A stretch of DNA of 64,000 nt, taken from the NCBI GenBank assembly GCA_963732925.1, contig CAVTBJ010000012.1, positions 620,001 through 684,000 on the forward strand. The letters are read 5' to 3'. The notes below the pieces were generated by a model that was not told the origin of the DNA, did no database searches, and saw only the letters and a program-made list of their open reading frames with translations. A program made the translations under genes and the position numbers. This document shows, piece by piece, positions 16,063-25,554 of the stretch. Numbering within the stretch: the first letter of the stretch is position 1; every line of letters starts with the position of its first letter. This stretch comes from DASZRZ01 sp963732925. Its GTDB lineage: Bacteria; Acidobacteriota; Terriglobia; Terriglobales; Acidobacteriaceae.

Positions 16063-19000
16063 TTACTGCCGCGCCGCCGGCGGATAAGCCGGAAGTTGCG
16101 GCGGCACGGATGGCAACTTGCTCGGGTGCGCGTTGATTTCCTTCATCACCATCTGGATGGCGGTTTCCAGTTGGGGGTCGCGCCCCGCCATGACCGCGCC
16201 CGGAGGATTGTCCACCGTGACGTCTGGCTCGACGCCGTGGTTTTCAATCAGCCACTGGCTGTTCCTGCTGTAGAGAGAAAATTCCGGCCGAGTGATGTAG
16301 CCGCCGTCGATGAGCGGAATCTCTCCGCGAATGCCGCGCACGCCGCCCCAGGTGCGTTCTCCGATGAGTGGTCCCAGTTTGTAGACTTTCCAGAAATAGC
16401 TGAAGAAGTCGCCGTCGGAAGCCGCGTAATGATTGGTGACGCAAGCCATGGGGCCATCGAACACGTTGGAGGGAACGGTATCCGGCGCCCAGTTGCGTGC
16501 GGACTCCATGCCCGCCAGCACCCGCCGCAGGCGTTCGAAGATCAGTTGATCGACAAATCCGCCGCCGTTGTAGCGCACGTCGAAGATCATGCCCTCTTTG
16601 CGGATTTGCGGAAAATACTGCTTCACGAACTCATTCAAGCCGTGGGCGCCCATGTCGGGGAGGTAGACATAGCCGATGCGTCCATTGCTGGCTTTGTCGA
16701 CCCTTTCCCGGTTTGCCGTCATCCACGCCAGCTCGTGCAGCCCGAATTCGCTGGAAACGGGACGGACGTTCACGTTGCGAGCCCCATCCGTACTGGGCTT
16801 GCTGTTTACCGTGAGCGTGACCACCTGGTTGGCCGTGTTGAGAAACAACTGGTAGGGATTCTGCGGCGCCTTGAGCGCACGGCCATTGACCGCCAGCAGG
16901 TAGTCGCCTTGTGAAATCTGGACGCCCGGTTCGGTGAGCGGCGAGCGCAAGCCGGCATTCCAATTTTCGCCGGGATAGATTTTGGAAATCCGGTAGAAGC
17001 CAGTTTGGGGATCGGCCTGGAAATCCGCGCCCAGCAGACCCACGCTTACGGGATGGAGATCGGGATAGTCCCCTCCGCCCACATAGGTATGGGAGTTGGA
17101 GAGTTCAGCAATCATTTCTCCCATGATGTAGGTAAGGCTGAGGCGGTCTTCGACGTGGGGAAGCAACTGGGCGTATTTTTCCCGCTCCGCCTTCCAGTCC
17201 ACCCCGTTCATGGCAGCTTCGTAGAAATAATCGCGCTCCTGCCGCCAGACCTCGTCGAAGATCTGCTTCCACTCCGCGTGGGGATCGACCTCCATCTGCA
17301 TATCGCCAAGGTTGAGAGCGCCTTCACCTGGCTGGTACTCGGGTTTCGCGGCAGCAGCGTCATCCTTGTCGTCGGCCGGCAGGGCCTTGGCATCCACGAT
17401 GCCCCAGGTAGAGGCGGTGTTCTCCTCGCCCTCTTCGCTCGATGCAGCCTGGCCGCCGCCTTCTTGCGGCGCGCCGTACAGAAGTTTGCGGCCGTCGAAG
17501 GAGAGGGCATAGCGGTCGGCGCCCTGCATCAGGATGAAATCCTTGCGCTGCTTGAGGTCAAAAACATGAATTGCGGGAGGTTGGCCCGGCAGAGGGCCGG
17601 ACAGGCCTTCCGCGGGGGACGACACATAGAAGACCAGCCCGGAGCTGGCCGCCAGATTGCGCAGGTTGCCGGGAGGGATGGGCAGGGCGACGATGCGATC
17701 CTGGATTCCGTCGAGGTCGATGCGGAAGTTCTCCGGCGCCATCCTGGTTCCCGGCGGTGGCGGCGGGTTGTTCTCCCCGGTAGATGCATTTTGTCCCGCG
17801 GCCGGGTTTGCTTCTCCCGGTTGGGTTTTGGAGCCGGCATTGGCCGGAGCGGAGTTGGGCTTGGGCGGAGGCACCGGCGAAGGGTGAGCGGGCTGGGGCG
17901 GCGGAGGCCGCCGGTTGGACGGAGTGGGCGGGAGCAGCACATCGGGGGGCATGCGGGTGGTGACTTCGTCGCTGCGCACGGGCAGGGGCGAGGGCTCGTC
18001 GGCCCGCAAGGTGGCAACGTATACGCGGCCGGCCAAGGGATTGGAAAACTCCATGTCGTAGACGCCCAGCACCTCGTTCAGATCGCGATTGGAAAGGAAA
18101 TAGAGATACTTGCCGTCAGGATCGAAACAAGGCGCGCTGCTGTCGCTGGCACTGGTGGTGACGGCGGTCGATTTGCCCGCGGCCACGTCATAGAGGTAAA
18201 TGACGTTGTTGTAATTGTCCGCGGCTTTGGCGTAGGCCACCCATTTGCTGTCCGGCGACCAGGTGTAATCGGTCAGATCGGAATACTTGCCCTGATCGAT
18301 CTGTGCCGGCTTCTTCTCATTGATGTCGACGTAGAAGAGGCGGGTGTCCTTGTCGGCAAACAGAAGTTTCTGACTGTCGGGGGCCCAGACCGGCGGCAGG
18401 CGGAACATCTGCCCGTTGAAGGTGATCCGTACCGGCTGGCCAATTCCGTCCTGGGGCGCAAGGTAGAGTTCGTCTTCCCCGGTCTGGTCGGAGATGTAGG
18501 CAATCCAGCGCCCATCGGGAGACCATGCGGAATATTTTTCGCGCGCTCCCGAGGTATTGGTAAGGTCGCGAATGCTGCCTTCCTTGGCGGGAACCGTAAA
18601 GATGTCGCCACGGGCGGTAAACACGGCACGCTTGCCGTCGGGAGAAATATCGAAATCCGTGATCAGCGTGCGGACGTTCGTCCAGTGCGGACGGACCGAG
18701 TCTCCGGCGCCGGGCAGGTAGATCGTGAGCTTGTGAGCCTTGTTCTCCTGCAGATTGAAGACGTAGAGATATCCGCCGTTCTCGAAAATGATGGCGTCCG
18801 GCCCCAGGCTGGGCCAGTTCACGTCGAAACCGGTGAAGTGGGTCAACTGCGTGATCTGGTGAGTGCTGAGGCTATAGCTATATAAGTTCAGGCGATGCTC
18901 GGGCCCGCGGTCGGAATCGAAATAAATCGTGTCCTGGTGCCACATGGGGAAGGTGTCAGTCCATTCCTGGTGAGGCACAGTCTCAAGCTGGTGGGTCTTC

Positions 19001-19614
19001 CAGTCATAGATGGAGATTTCCTGCGCCATGCCGCCACGGTAGCGTTTCCAGGTCCGGAAATTGCGAAAGATGCGGTTGTAGGCGATTTTGCTGCCGTCGT
19101 TAGAGTACGAGGTAAGTCCTCCCTTGGGGAGAGGCAGGGGCTGGGGAAGGCCGCCGTCGACGCTGACCTTGTACAAACGTCCAAACCAGGTGTTGAAGGT
19201 ATCGCGGCGGCTGAGAAAGACGATCTGCCTGCTGTCCGGAGTCCAGGTGATTACCTCATTGTGAATTCCCATGCGTTCGGGGATGGGATCTCCGCCGGGG
19301 TTATAGGTCAACTGTCGGGGTTCGCCGCCGGTGGAGGGAATTACATATACGTTGTAGTTGCCGTCGTATTGGGCGGTGAAGGCAATCCACTTGCCGTCGG
19401 GGGAGAACTTGGGAAACAGCTCCTCTCCGGGATGGCTGGTAATTCTATGAGCCATGCCACCATTGCTGGTTGTCAGCCACAGATCTCCGCCGTAGCTGAA
19501 AACGACATTGTCTCCGTGGATGTCAGGAAAGCGCATCAACCGGCCTTCCGGCAGCGACTGTCCCAGGCAGGCCACGGCGCTGATCAGCAACAGGATTCCA
19601 GCGAAAGCCTTCAC
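16063..19614 (-). CDS. Secreted tricorn-like S41 protease
   Basis: A 1183-residue protein with a signal peptide (ILLLISAVACLGQ). Residues 25-550 are PD40/WD40-type beta-propeller repeats (motifs such as WSPDGRWIAYIS), then a very Pro-rich linker at about 565-640, a helical bundle with SNSHTYVGGG (His of the catalytic set), a PDZ-like segment near 950-990 and the S41 domain with the Ser in AASDGD (about 1066) and Glu in ENHGVEPD. This order matches tricorn protease homologs, which trim peptides from other proteases. Tricorn of archaea is cytosolic; the signal peptide here places it outside the cytoplasm. Confidence 0.9.
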   Translation of the reverse strand: MKAFAGILLLISAVACLGQSLPEGRLMRFPDIHGDNVVFSYGGDLWLTTSNGGMAHRITSHPGEELFPKFSPDGKWIAFTAQYDGNYNVYVIPSTGGEPRQLTYNPGGDPIPERMGIHNEVITWTPDSRQIVFLSRRDTFNTWFGRLYKVSVDGGLPQPLPLPKGGLTSYSNDGSKIAYNRIFRNFRTWKRYRGGMAQEISIYDWKTHQLETVPHQEWTDTFPMWHQDTIYFDSDRGPEHRLNLYSYSLSTHQITQLTHFTGFDVNWPSLGPDAIIFENGGYLYVFNLQENKAHKLTIYLPGAGDSVRPHWTNVRTLITDFDISPDGKRAVFTARGDIFTVPAKEGSIRDLTNTSGAREKYSAWSPDGRWIAYISDQTGEDELYLAPQDGIGQPVRITFNGQMFRLPPVWAPDSQKLLFADKDTRLFYVDINEKKPAQIDQGKYSDLTDYTWSPDSKWVAYAKAADNYNNVIYLYDVAAGKSTAVTTSASDSSAPCFDPDGKYLYFLSNRDLNEVLGVYDMEFSNPLAGRVYVATLRADEPSPLPVRSDEVTTRMPPDVLLPPTPSNRRPPPPQPAHPSPVPPPKPNSAPANAGSKTQPGEANPAAGQNASTGENNPPPPPGTRMAPENFRIDLDGIQDRIVALPIPPGNLRNLAASSGLVFYVSSPAEGLSGPLPGQPPAIHVFDLKQRKDFILMQGADRYALSFDGRKLLYGAPQEGGGQAASSEEGEENTASTWGIVDAKALPADDKDDAAAAKPEYQPGEGALNLGDMQMEVDPHAEWKQIFDEVWRQERDYFYEAAMNGVDWKAEREKYAQLLPHVEDRLSLTYIMGEMIAELSNSHTYVGGGDYPDLHPVSVGLLGADFQADPQTGFYRISKIYPGENWNAGLRSPLTEPGVQISQGDYLLAVNGRALKAPQNPYQLFLNTANQVVTLTVNSKPSTDGARNVNVRPVSSEFGLHELAWMTANRERVDKASNGRIGYVYLPDMGAHGLNEFVKQYFPQIRKEGMIFDVRYNGGGFVDQLIFERLRRVLAGMESARNWAPDTVPSNVFDGPMACVTNHYAASDGDFFSYFWKVYKLGPLIGERTWGGVRGIRGEIPLIDGGYITRPEFSLYSRNSQWLIENHGVEPDVTVDNPPGAVMAGRDPQLETAIQMVMKEINAHPSKLPSVPPQLPAYPPAARQ

Positions 19615-19742
19615 GATCGACCTCGACTTTCTCCCGAACAGGTCGAGAGACTACTCACAACGATGTCGAGATGATTGTAAGCCGTCGCCCATGGCGGAGC
19701 GCGGAGAGGACGCGAGCCCAGGCTTCTGCGCGAAGCTATCGT

Positions 19743-22331
19743 TCATTGAGTTGTGTACTGAACTGTGGTGGAGGACTGCAACGAACCCGAGGTTCCTAGC
19801 ACCGTGATGTTGAATGTGCCGCCGGATTTCTGACTGCTAGGAGTGGATATGCCGCCGCCGCAGGCTGTGCCGAAAATCACCAGTGCTGCCACAAGGACAA
19901 GGAGAAACAAAAGCCGGATGGGCAATTGCCTTCGGCGAGACCGGCCGTTTTCCAGCAGAGCCATGCCGAAAACCGGGAGCCAGAGCACGGAGACCGGCAT
20001 CCACCAGCGCGTCCCGGAAGCGGACTGGAGCGGGCCAATGGTCAGGGTTGATGTGCCTCCACTGGCGCCGGGCGTGATGCGCGCTGGATCAAAGCTGCAG
20101 GCAATGCCCGACGGAAGTCCGGAGCAGGAAAGCGCGACTTCCGCGCTGAAGGCTCCGTTCAGTGAGGTCGCCTGGACAATATAGGTGGCAGGACCGGCAG
20201 AGCTCACGGAAGGGGCTTGCGGCGCCGCGCTCAGGCGAAACGACGGAGAGGAACCCGAGTTCGTCGCGGATTCTACGGTGACAGTCTGAACAGATGTGGA
20301 ACTTATTCCCCGGCCGTCGGTCACGGTCGCCTGCACCTGATAGGTGCCGGAATTCTGGTACGTGTGCACGAGGGAAATACCGCTTCCACTCGTGCCGTCA
20401 CCAAAATCGACCAAATAGCTCGCGATACTGTCATCGGGATCGGAGGATGCCGCCGTGCAAGCCAGCACCTGGCGCGGCGCGCTGCCGGAAAAGGGAGTGA
20501 CCTCAAGCACCGCCGAGGGAGGCAGATCGGGCGTTTGCGTGGTCAGGTTGCGCACAGCCGATAGCACGGTTCCGCTTATGTTTGTGGCTCGCACCTCGAT
20601 CGTGTGTGATCCATCCTTGAATTCAAACTTCCGATCTGCCTGGGAGGCGAAGGTGGTGAACAATCGCACACCATCGACATAAATGCTCAAATTCTTGATC
20701 GGCTGGGATGAAGCCACGGAGGCCCGCACCTCGACGGGCGAAGGCTGGGTTATGCCCTGGCCAGGCGACGCGATGGTCACACCCGGAGAAACAGGGTTCA
20801 CCACGACTTGCTGGATGGCACTCGAAGCAACTCCGGCGTTGTCATAGACCGTTGCCTGCAGCGTATAGGTCCCGGGAGTGCTGTAGGTGTGCTGAGCAGA
20901 AGGGCCTGCCACGACGGCACCATCGCCGAAGTCGATGGTAGAAGAGGCGAGCGTGCCGTCCGGATCGCTGGAGCCCGTGGTGCTGGCGCTCACGGCGAGA
21001 GGAGCGGTACCGGAGGCCGTGGAAATTGAGAGCGCTGCAATGGGAGGCTGATTGCCGGGGACAAACCTGACAGGGCCGGAAATCTTGTTCAGGATTCCGG
21101 CCTTGGCTACCGCGCGCACGTAGAGCACGTAACTTCCGGGGGAGAAACCAAGCGAGGCCAAATCCAGCGAATGGACGCTCGGGCCAACATCCTGCAACGG
21201 CATCAGGTTTTCGCCATCGATCGAAACGTACACGCTGAAGTGATCCAGAGTGTTGGTATTTCCTGTGATGGACCAGCGCAGTGCGCTGCCGCTGAGCCCG
21301 GCGGAAACGGCAACGCAGTTATCCACGCCCGGTTCGATTGCCGTGCCCTCTTCGTAGTCGTTCCACGTGACCAGACGCAAGGCCGGGAGCTGTTGGCTGG
21401 AGGAGTAGAAGTTGGCTGCGCGCGCGAATGAGTCCAGCCAGGTCTGTCCGCAGTGCCGGTCCGTGATTTTGTCCGCTCCCCAACCGGCAAGAGCATCATT
21501 GAAACCGCCGTATGCGGAACCGAAAGCAAGTTTGCCGTGAGCAGCGACCGCTGCCTTATAGAAGCCGTCGAGATAGCCGAGCATTTCGTCATAGGGATCG
21601 GTTTTGCTTTGGTCGCTCCAGGCGAATCCGCCGTCACTATAGGTGTTGGCGAAGGCGCCGGAATTGCGGAAGAGGAACAGTGGCTGGCCCGGCGCCTCCG
21701 CACGCACACGAGCCCAATCCACATAGTACTTTTCCAGGCCGAAGAAAAAGACGACGGGGCGGCCGTTGATGCGCATATAAGAAGCAGAATTTTCAAACTG
21801 GGTGGATGATTGGGTAAGGTCGTCGATGACCTTCTGGGTGATGTCGCAGCCTACGGTATCCGCATATTTCCGATAGCCGTACTCTTCAAATTCAATCGCA
21901 AATTCGAATCCGGCGTGGCGCTCGGCCTCGCGGAGCACCAGAGGCACCGTTTGCTGGATCATGGCATTGGTGTCCCAACTGGCGATTACGCCGTTGACGC
22001 CCCGGCTGATCATGTCCTCGATCTGGCTGCGAATCTGGGCCGGGTCGCTGGACGTATATCCGACGCTGATGTGGCCGGGACCGCCGAACCATCCCATCAG
22101 GTGGGCATAGATTCTGGTTGTCGCGCCGGAATAGAGCAGGCTGCGCAACGGGAGCTTGCTCACATTACCGGGACTGGCGTTGCCACTGATGCCTGGAGAG
22201 TAAGAACTGCTGGCGCTGGTATTATTCGCCGTCAATTCCCTCAAGGTCGTTGTGGGATGAATCGCGACCTGGGCCTGCGACGACAGAAGAGAAGCCAGAG
22301 CGAAGACACTGGCGAAAAACCACAGCTTCAT
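19743..22331 (-). CDS. Secreted GH71/GH99-like protein with two PKD domains
   Basis: About 862 residues from ATG 22331, which begins a signal peptide (FFASVFALASLLSSQAQ). Residues 30-370 form a TIM-barrel-like domain resembling GH71/GH99-type glucanase/mannanase families (YAHLMGWFG, GVIASWDTNAM, LVTWNDYEEGT). Then come a strand-rich domain, a PKD domain (about 440-515), an Ig-like segment, a second PKD domain (about 610-690) and an Ig-like segment. The end is odd: two hydrophobic helices, a GTACGGG motif and a short strand segment. It could be anchored in the membrane by its C-terminal part. Substrate unknown. Paralog of the next gene. Confidence 0.75.
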   Translation of the reverse strand: MKLWFFASVFALASLLSSQAQVAIHPTTTLRELTANNTSASSSYSPGISGNASPGNVSKLPLRSLLYSGATTRIYAHLMGWFGGPGHISVGYTSSDPAQIRSQIEDMISRGVNGVIASWDTNAMIQQTVPLVLREAERHAGFEFAIEFEEYGYRKYADTVGCDITQKVIDDLTQSSTQFENSASYMRINGRPVVFFFGLEKYYVDWARVRAEAPGQPLFLFRNSGAFANTYSDGGFAWSDQSKTDPYDEMLGYLDGFYKAAVAAHGKLAFGSAYGGFNDALAGWGADKITDRHCGQTWLDSFARAANFYSSSQQLPALRLVTWNDYEEGTAIEPGVDNCVAVSAGLSGSALRWSITGNTNTLDHFSVYVSIDGENLMPLQDVGPSVHSLDLASLGFSPGSYVLYVRAVAKAGILNKISGPVRFVPGNQPPIAALSISTASGTAPLAVSASTTGSSDPDGTLASSTIDFGDGAVVAGPSAQHTYSTPGTYTLQATVYDNAGVASSAIQQVVVNPVSPGVTIASPGQGITQPSPVEVRASVASSQPIKNLSIYVDGVRLFTTFASQADRKFEFKDGSHTIEVRATNISGTVLSAVRNLTTQTPDLPPSAVLEVTPFSGSAPRQVLACTAASSDPDDSIASYLVDFGDGTSGSGISLVHTYQNSGTYQVQATVTDGRGISSTSVQTVTVESATNSGSSPSFRLSAAPQAPSVSSAGPATYIVQATSLNGAFSAEVALSCSGLPSGIACSFDPARITPGASGGTSTLTIGPLQSASGTRWWMPVSVLWLPVFGMALLENGRSRRRQLPIRLLFLLVLVAALVIFGTACGGGISTPSSQKSGGTFNITVLGTSGSLQSSTTVQYTTQ

Positions 22332-22511
22332 GAGATAGCACGGCACCGGTGAACGGGCAGAGCTGCACCGGCGGAACACCTTCTGATAAGTTGGCAAGCT
22401 AAGTTGCAGATGAATTTCGCCCGCCGCAACCCGGCTGTCAATGCGTCAATCGACGTAGCTCGCGGGGACTAAGGACCAGCGGCACCACCCAGACTGAGCA
22501 GCGGCATTTTC

Positions 22512-23855
22512 TTACCTGAAATTCGTGCCGGGCATTTTCGCGCCGGAAATTGAGGTGGAATTCGGGATGCCAAATGGGACCGGATTGGAGACTTTGTTCA
22601 GCATGCCCGCCCTGGCGACGGCGCGGACGTAAAGGACATACTTGCCGGGGGAGAGGTTGAAAGTCTTCAGGTCGAGCGAGCGGACGCCAGCCGCGACGTC
22701 CTGCAAGGGCATGAGATTTTCGCCGTCGGCTGAAATGTACACCGTGAAGTGATCGAGGCCATTGGCATTGCCGGTGATCGACCAGCCCAAATCGTCTCCG
22801 GTGAGGCGGGCGGTGACGGAAACGCAGTCGTCCACACCGGGCTCGATGACCGTGCCTTCTTCGTAGTCGTTCCAGGTGACCAGTTGCACGGCGGGCAATT
22901 GCCGGTCACGCGAGTAGAAGCGACCGGCACGGGCGAAGCTGTCCAGCCAGGTCTGTCCACAATTCCGGTCCATGACTTTGTTCTGTCCCCAACTGGCGAG
23001 AGCATCGTTGAAACCCGCATAGGCGGAACCGACGGCGAGTTTATCGGGACGGGCGAGAGCGGCCTTGTAGAACGCGTCCAGGTAACCGAGCATCTCGTCG
23101 TGAGGGTTGGTTTTGCTTTTCTCGCTCCAGGCGAACCCGCCATCACTGTAGGGTTTGGAGAAGGCGGCTGGGTTGCGAAAGATGAAGAGCGGCCGGCCGG
23201 CGGTTTGCGCGCGAACCCGGTCCCAATCCACAGAGTACTGTTCCAATCCGAAAACAAAAATCACGGGCCGACCGCCGATGCGCATGTAGGATGGCGAATC
23301 TTCAAACAGCTTGCGAGCAAGCGCCAGATTGCCGATGACCTTGGGCGTGATGTCGCGGCTGACGGATTTCGCGTACTGGCGAAAGCCGAAGGCTTCCAGT
23401 TCCACGGCGAATTCGAAGCCAGGATGGCGCTCGGCCTCGCGCAACAGCAGGGGAACGGACTTCTGCACCATGGCGTTGGTGTCCCAACTGGCGATGACGC
23501 CATCGATGCCGCGGCTGATCATGTCCTCGACCTGGCTGCGAATCTGAGCCGGATCGTCGGAGCGGTAGCCGACCTTGAGATGATCGTGGCTGCCGAACCA
23601 TCCCATGTAGTGGGCGTAAATCCTGGTGGTGGAATCGGGATATAGCAGAGTTCGTAACGGGAGCTTGCTTATGTTGCCGGGAGTGGCGTTGCCGCTGATC
23701 CCGGGAGAATAGGAACTGCTGGCACTGGTGTTGTTGGCGGTCAGTTCGTTCAGGGTGGTTGTTGGATAGATCACGAGCTGAGCCCGAGCGGGAACAAGGG
23801 CGAAGGGCAGGAGAAGGTTGAGGGAAAGGACCCACTTCGTTGTCGCATTCATCAT
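22512..23855 (-). CDS. Secreted GH71/GH99-like protein, short paralog
   Basis: About 447 residues with a signal peptide (LSLNLLLPFALVPARAQ). It repeats the N-terminal 420 residues of its neighbour almost colinearly (shared motifs LTANNTSASSSYSPGISGN, AHYMGWFG, ASWDTNAM, LVTWNDYEEGT) and then stops shortly after the strand-rich domain, lacking PKD domains and the membrane tail. It is probably freely secreted. The pair arose by tandem duplication. Start at ATG 23855; a second ATG follows directly. It is divergent from the aldo/keto reductase gene. Confidence 0.75.
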   Translation of the reverse strand: MMNATTKWVLSLNLLLPFALVPARAQLVIYPTTTLNELTANNTSASSSYSPGISGNATPGNISKLPLRTLLYPDSTTRIYAHYMGWFGSHDHLKVGYRSDDPAQIRSQVEDMISRGIDGVIASWDTNAMVQKSVPLLLREAERHPGFEFAVELEAFGFRQYAKSVSRDITPKVIGNLALARKLFEDSPSYMRIGGRPVIFVFGLEQYSVDWDRVRAQTAGRPLFIFRNPAAFSKPYSDGGFAWSEKSKTNPHDEMLGYLDAFYKAALARPDKLAVGSAYAGFNDALASWGQNKVMDRNCGQTWLDSFARAGRFYSRDRQLPAVQLVTWNDYEEGTVIEPGVDDCVSVTARLTGDDLGWSITGNANGLDHFTVYISADGENLMPLQDVAAGVRSLDLKTFNLSPGKYVLYVRAVARAGMLNKVSNPVPFGIPNSTSISGAKMPGTNFR

Positions 23856-23977
23856 ATACCGGGATCGGAAACACAAGTCGCCAAGCTGAAACATTAGTTA
23901 GATGAGTTTTCAGTGCAGGCGGATGGAACGCGAAGATCACATCGCAAGAGGCAGATGCAAAGGTCTAAAATCATGCA

Positions 23978-24976
23978 ATGACTATGAGAAAGGTAAAACT
24001 GGGTTCACAAGGCGCGATCGTCTCCCGCATGGGGCTGGGTTGCATGGGCATGAGCGAGTTCTACGGCGAGCGCAACGACGAGGAGTCTTCGGCGACTATC
24101 GAGCGGGCGCTCGACCTGGGAATTGATTTTCTGGACACGGCAGACGTTTACGGCTTCGGAGACAACGAAGTGCTGGTGGGGAAGACGATTCGTGGGCGGC
24201 GCGACGAAGTGTTTCTGGCCACCAAGTTCGCCAACTTGCGCAAGAAAGACGATCCCAGCTACTGGGGAATCAGCGGCAAGCCCGAATACGTGAAGTCGGC
24301 GCTGGAGGCTTCGCTGAAGCGCCTGGGCGTGGAGCACGTGGACTTGTACTACCAGCACCGGGTGGACCAGGCGACTCCGATCGAGGAGACGGTGGGCGCG
24401 ATGGCGGAGCTGGTGAAGGCGGGCAAGGTGAAGTACCTGGGACTTTCGGAGGCGTCGGCGGCGACGATCCGGCGAGCACACAAGGTGCATCCCATCACAG
24501 CCCTGCAGTCGGAGTACTCACTGTGGACGCGGGAGGTGGAGAAGGAAATCCTGCCCACGCTGCGGGAGCTGGGAATTGGCTTCGTGCCTTACAGTCCGCT
24601 TGGACGAGGGTTTTTCACCGGGACGATTACCAACCCCTCCGATCTGGGGAGCCACGATGCGCGCTCCTACCGCTACCCGCGATTCGCAGCCGATGCCTTC
24701 TCCAAGAACCGCGTGCTGATGGAACGGGTGAAGGCCATTGCCGAGCGCAAGGGCGTCAAGGCCGGACAACTGGCACTGGCGTGGGTGATGGCGAAGGGTG
24801 AGGATGTGGTGCCGATTCCGGGAACCAAGCACAGAAAATATCTGGAAGAAAACGCGGCTGCGGCGGAGATTCAGCTCTCGGCGAGCGAAGTGGCGGAACT
24901 GGAGGCGGCGGTGCCGGTGAGCGCCGTGGTGGGGGAACGCTACTCGGAGGCCAACATGCAGAGGATCGACCGCTGA
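23978..24976 (+). CDS. Aldo/keto reductase
   Basis: A 332-residue NADPH-dependent oxidoreductase of the AKR superfamily (AKR13/YajO-like subgroup by overall pattern). The catalytic tetrad is visible: Asp and Tyr in DTADVYG (about 49-55), Lys in LATKF (near 85) and His in YQHRVD (near 126). The C-terminal cofactor region IPGTKHRKYLEEN is intact. It reduces carbonyl compounds; the substrate cannot be inferred. Monocistronic, with a second possible ATG two codons in. A weak GC-rich hairpin follows at 24999-25026. Confidence 0.93.
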   Translation: MTMRKVKLGSQGAIVSRMGLGCMGMSEFYGERNDEESSATIERALDLGIDFLDTADVYGFGDNEVLVGKTIRGRRDEVFLATKFANLRKKDDPSYWGISGKPEYVKSALEASLKRLGVEHVDLYYQHRVDQATPIEETVGAMAELVKAGKVKYLGLSEASAATIRRAHKVHPITALQSEYSLWTREVEKEILPTLRELGIGFVPYSPLGRGFFTGTITNPSDLGSHDARSYRYPRFAADAFSKNRVLMERVKAIAERKGVKAGQLALAWVMAKGEDVVPIPGTKHRKYLEENAAAAEIQLSASEVAELEAAVPVSAVVGERYSEANMQRIDR

Positions 24977-25074
24977 AAGGCCGACGTAAAGCAGGTCTCC
25001 CCGGCAACGCGGAACCGTTGCGGGGGATTTCCGGGCTGCACTCTGATCGCGGGCGTAATGCGGTGTCAGTTTAG

Positions 25075-25536
25075 ATGATCGATTTCCTGATCCGGCAGTC
25101 ACGGAACGAAGACGTGGCCACTCTTGTGGAGATTCATGTGGATTCGCGCCGGCAGGTCATGCCATGGTTGCCCATGCTTCATTCCCGAGAAGACGAAATT
25201 GCCTACTTTGCCGAAGTTCTGCTGCGGGAGCAAGTCTGGGTAGCGCAGGTGAGTGAGATGGTCGTGGGGTTCATCGCACTCGACGGAAGCTATATAGACC
25301 ACCTATATGTTGCACCTGCACATCAGGGCCAGGGAATCGGTGACAAGCTCCTGAAGATGGCAAAGAAGTTGCATCCTGACGGACTGACGCTCTGGACCTT
25401 TCAGCGTAACCTCCGGGCGCGCCGATTTTATGAAGGTCGCGGCTTCATCGCTGCGGAATTCACAGACGGCTCACGGAATGAAGAGCGCGAGCCCGATGTG
25501 CTCTACGCCTGGAGCCCTAGGGCTCCAAATTCGTGA
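25075..25536 (+). CDS. GNAT family N-acetyltransferase
   Basis: A 153-residue acetyl-CoA-dependent acetyltransferase. The acetyl-CoA binding motif A is clear (LYVAPAHQGQGIGDKLL, about residues 80-96), followed by a motif B-like NLRARRFYEGRGF. The acceptor substrate is unknown; the small size and lone position fit detoxification or small-molecule acetylation. It starts with ATG 25075 with no strong ribosome site. It converges with galM, only 18 bases between stops. Confidence 0.9.
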   Translation: MIDFLIRQSRNEDVATLVEIHVDSRRQVMPWLPMLHSREDEIAYFAEVLLREQVWVAQVSEMVVGFIALDGSYIDHLYVAPAHQGQGIGDKLLKMAKKLHPDGLTLWTFQRNLRARRFYEGRGFIAAEFTDGSRNEEREPDVLYAWSPRAPNS

Positions 25537-25554
25537 TAGTACCTGCGCGGACTC

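Noticed and set aside
17005..18885. 626-codon plus-strand open frame
   Set aside because: It lies wholly opposite the tricorn-like protease; composition is the mirror of a high-GC gene, with no motifs or ribosome site.
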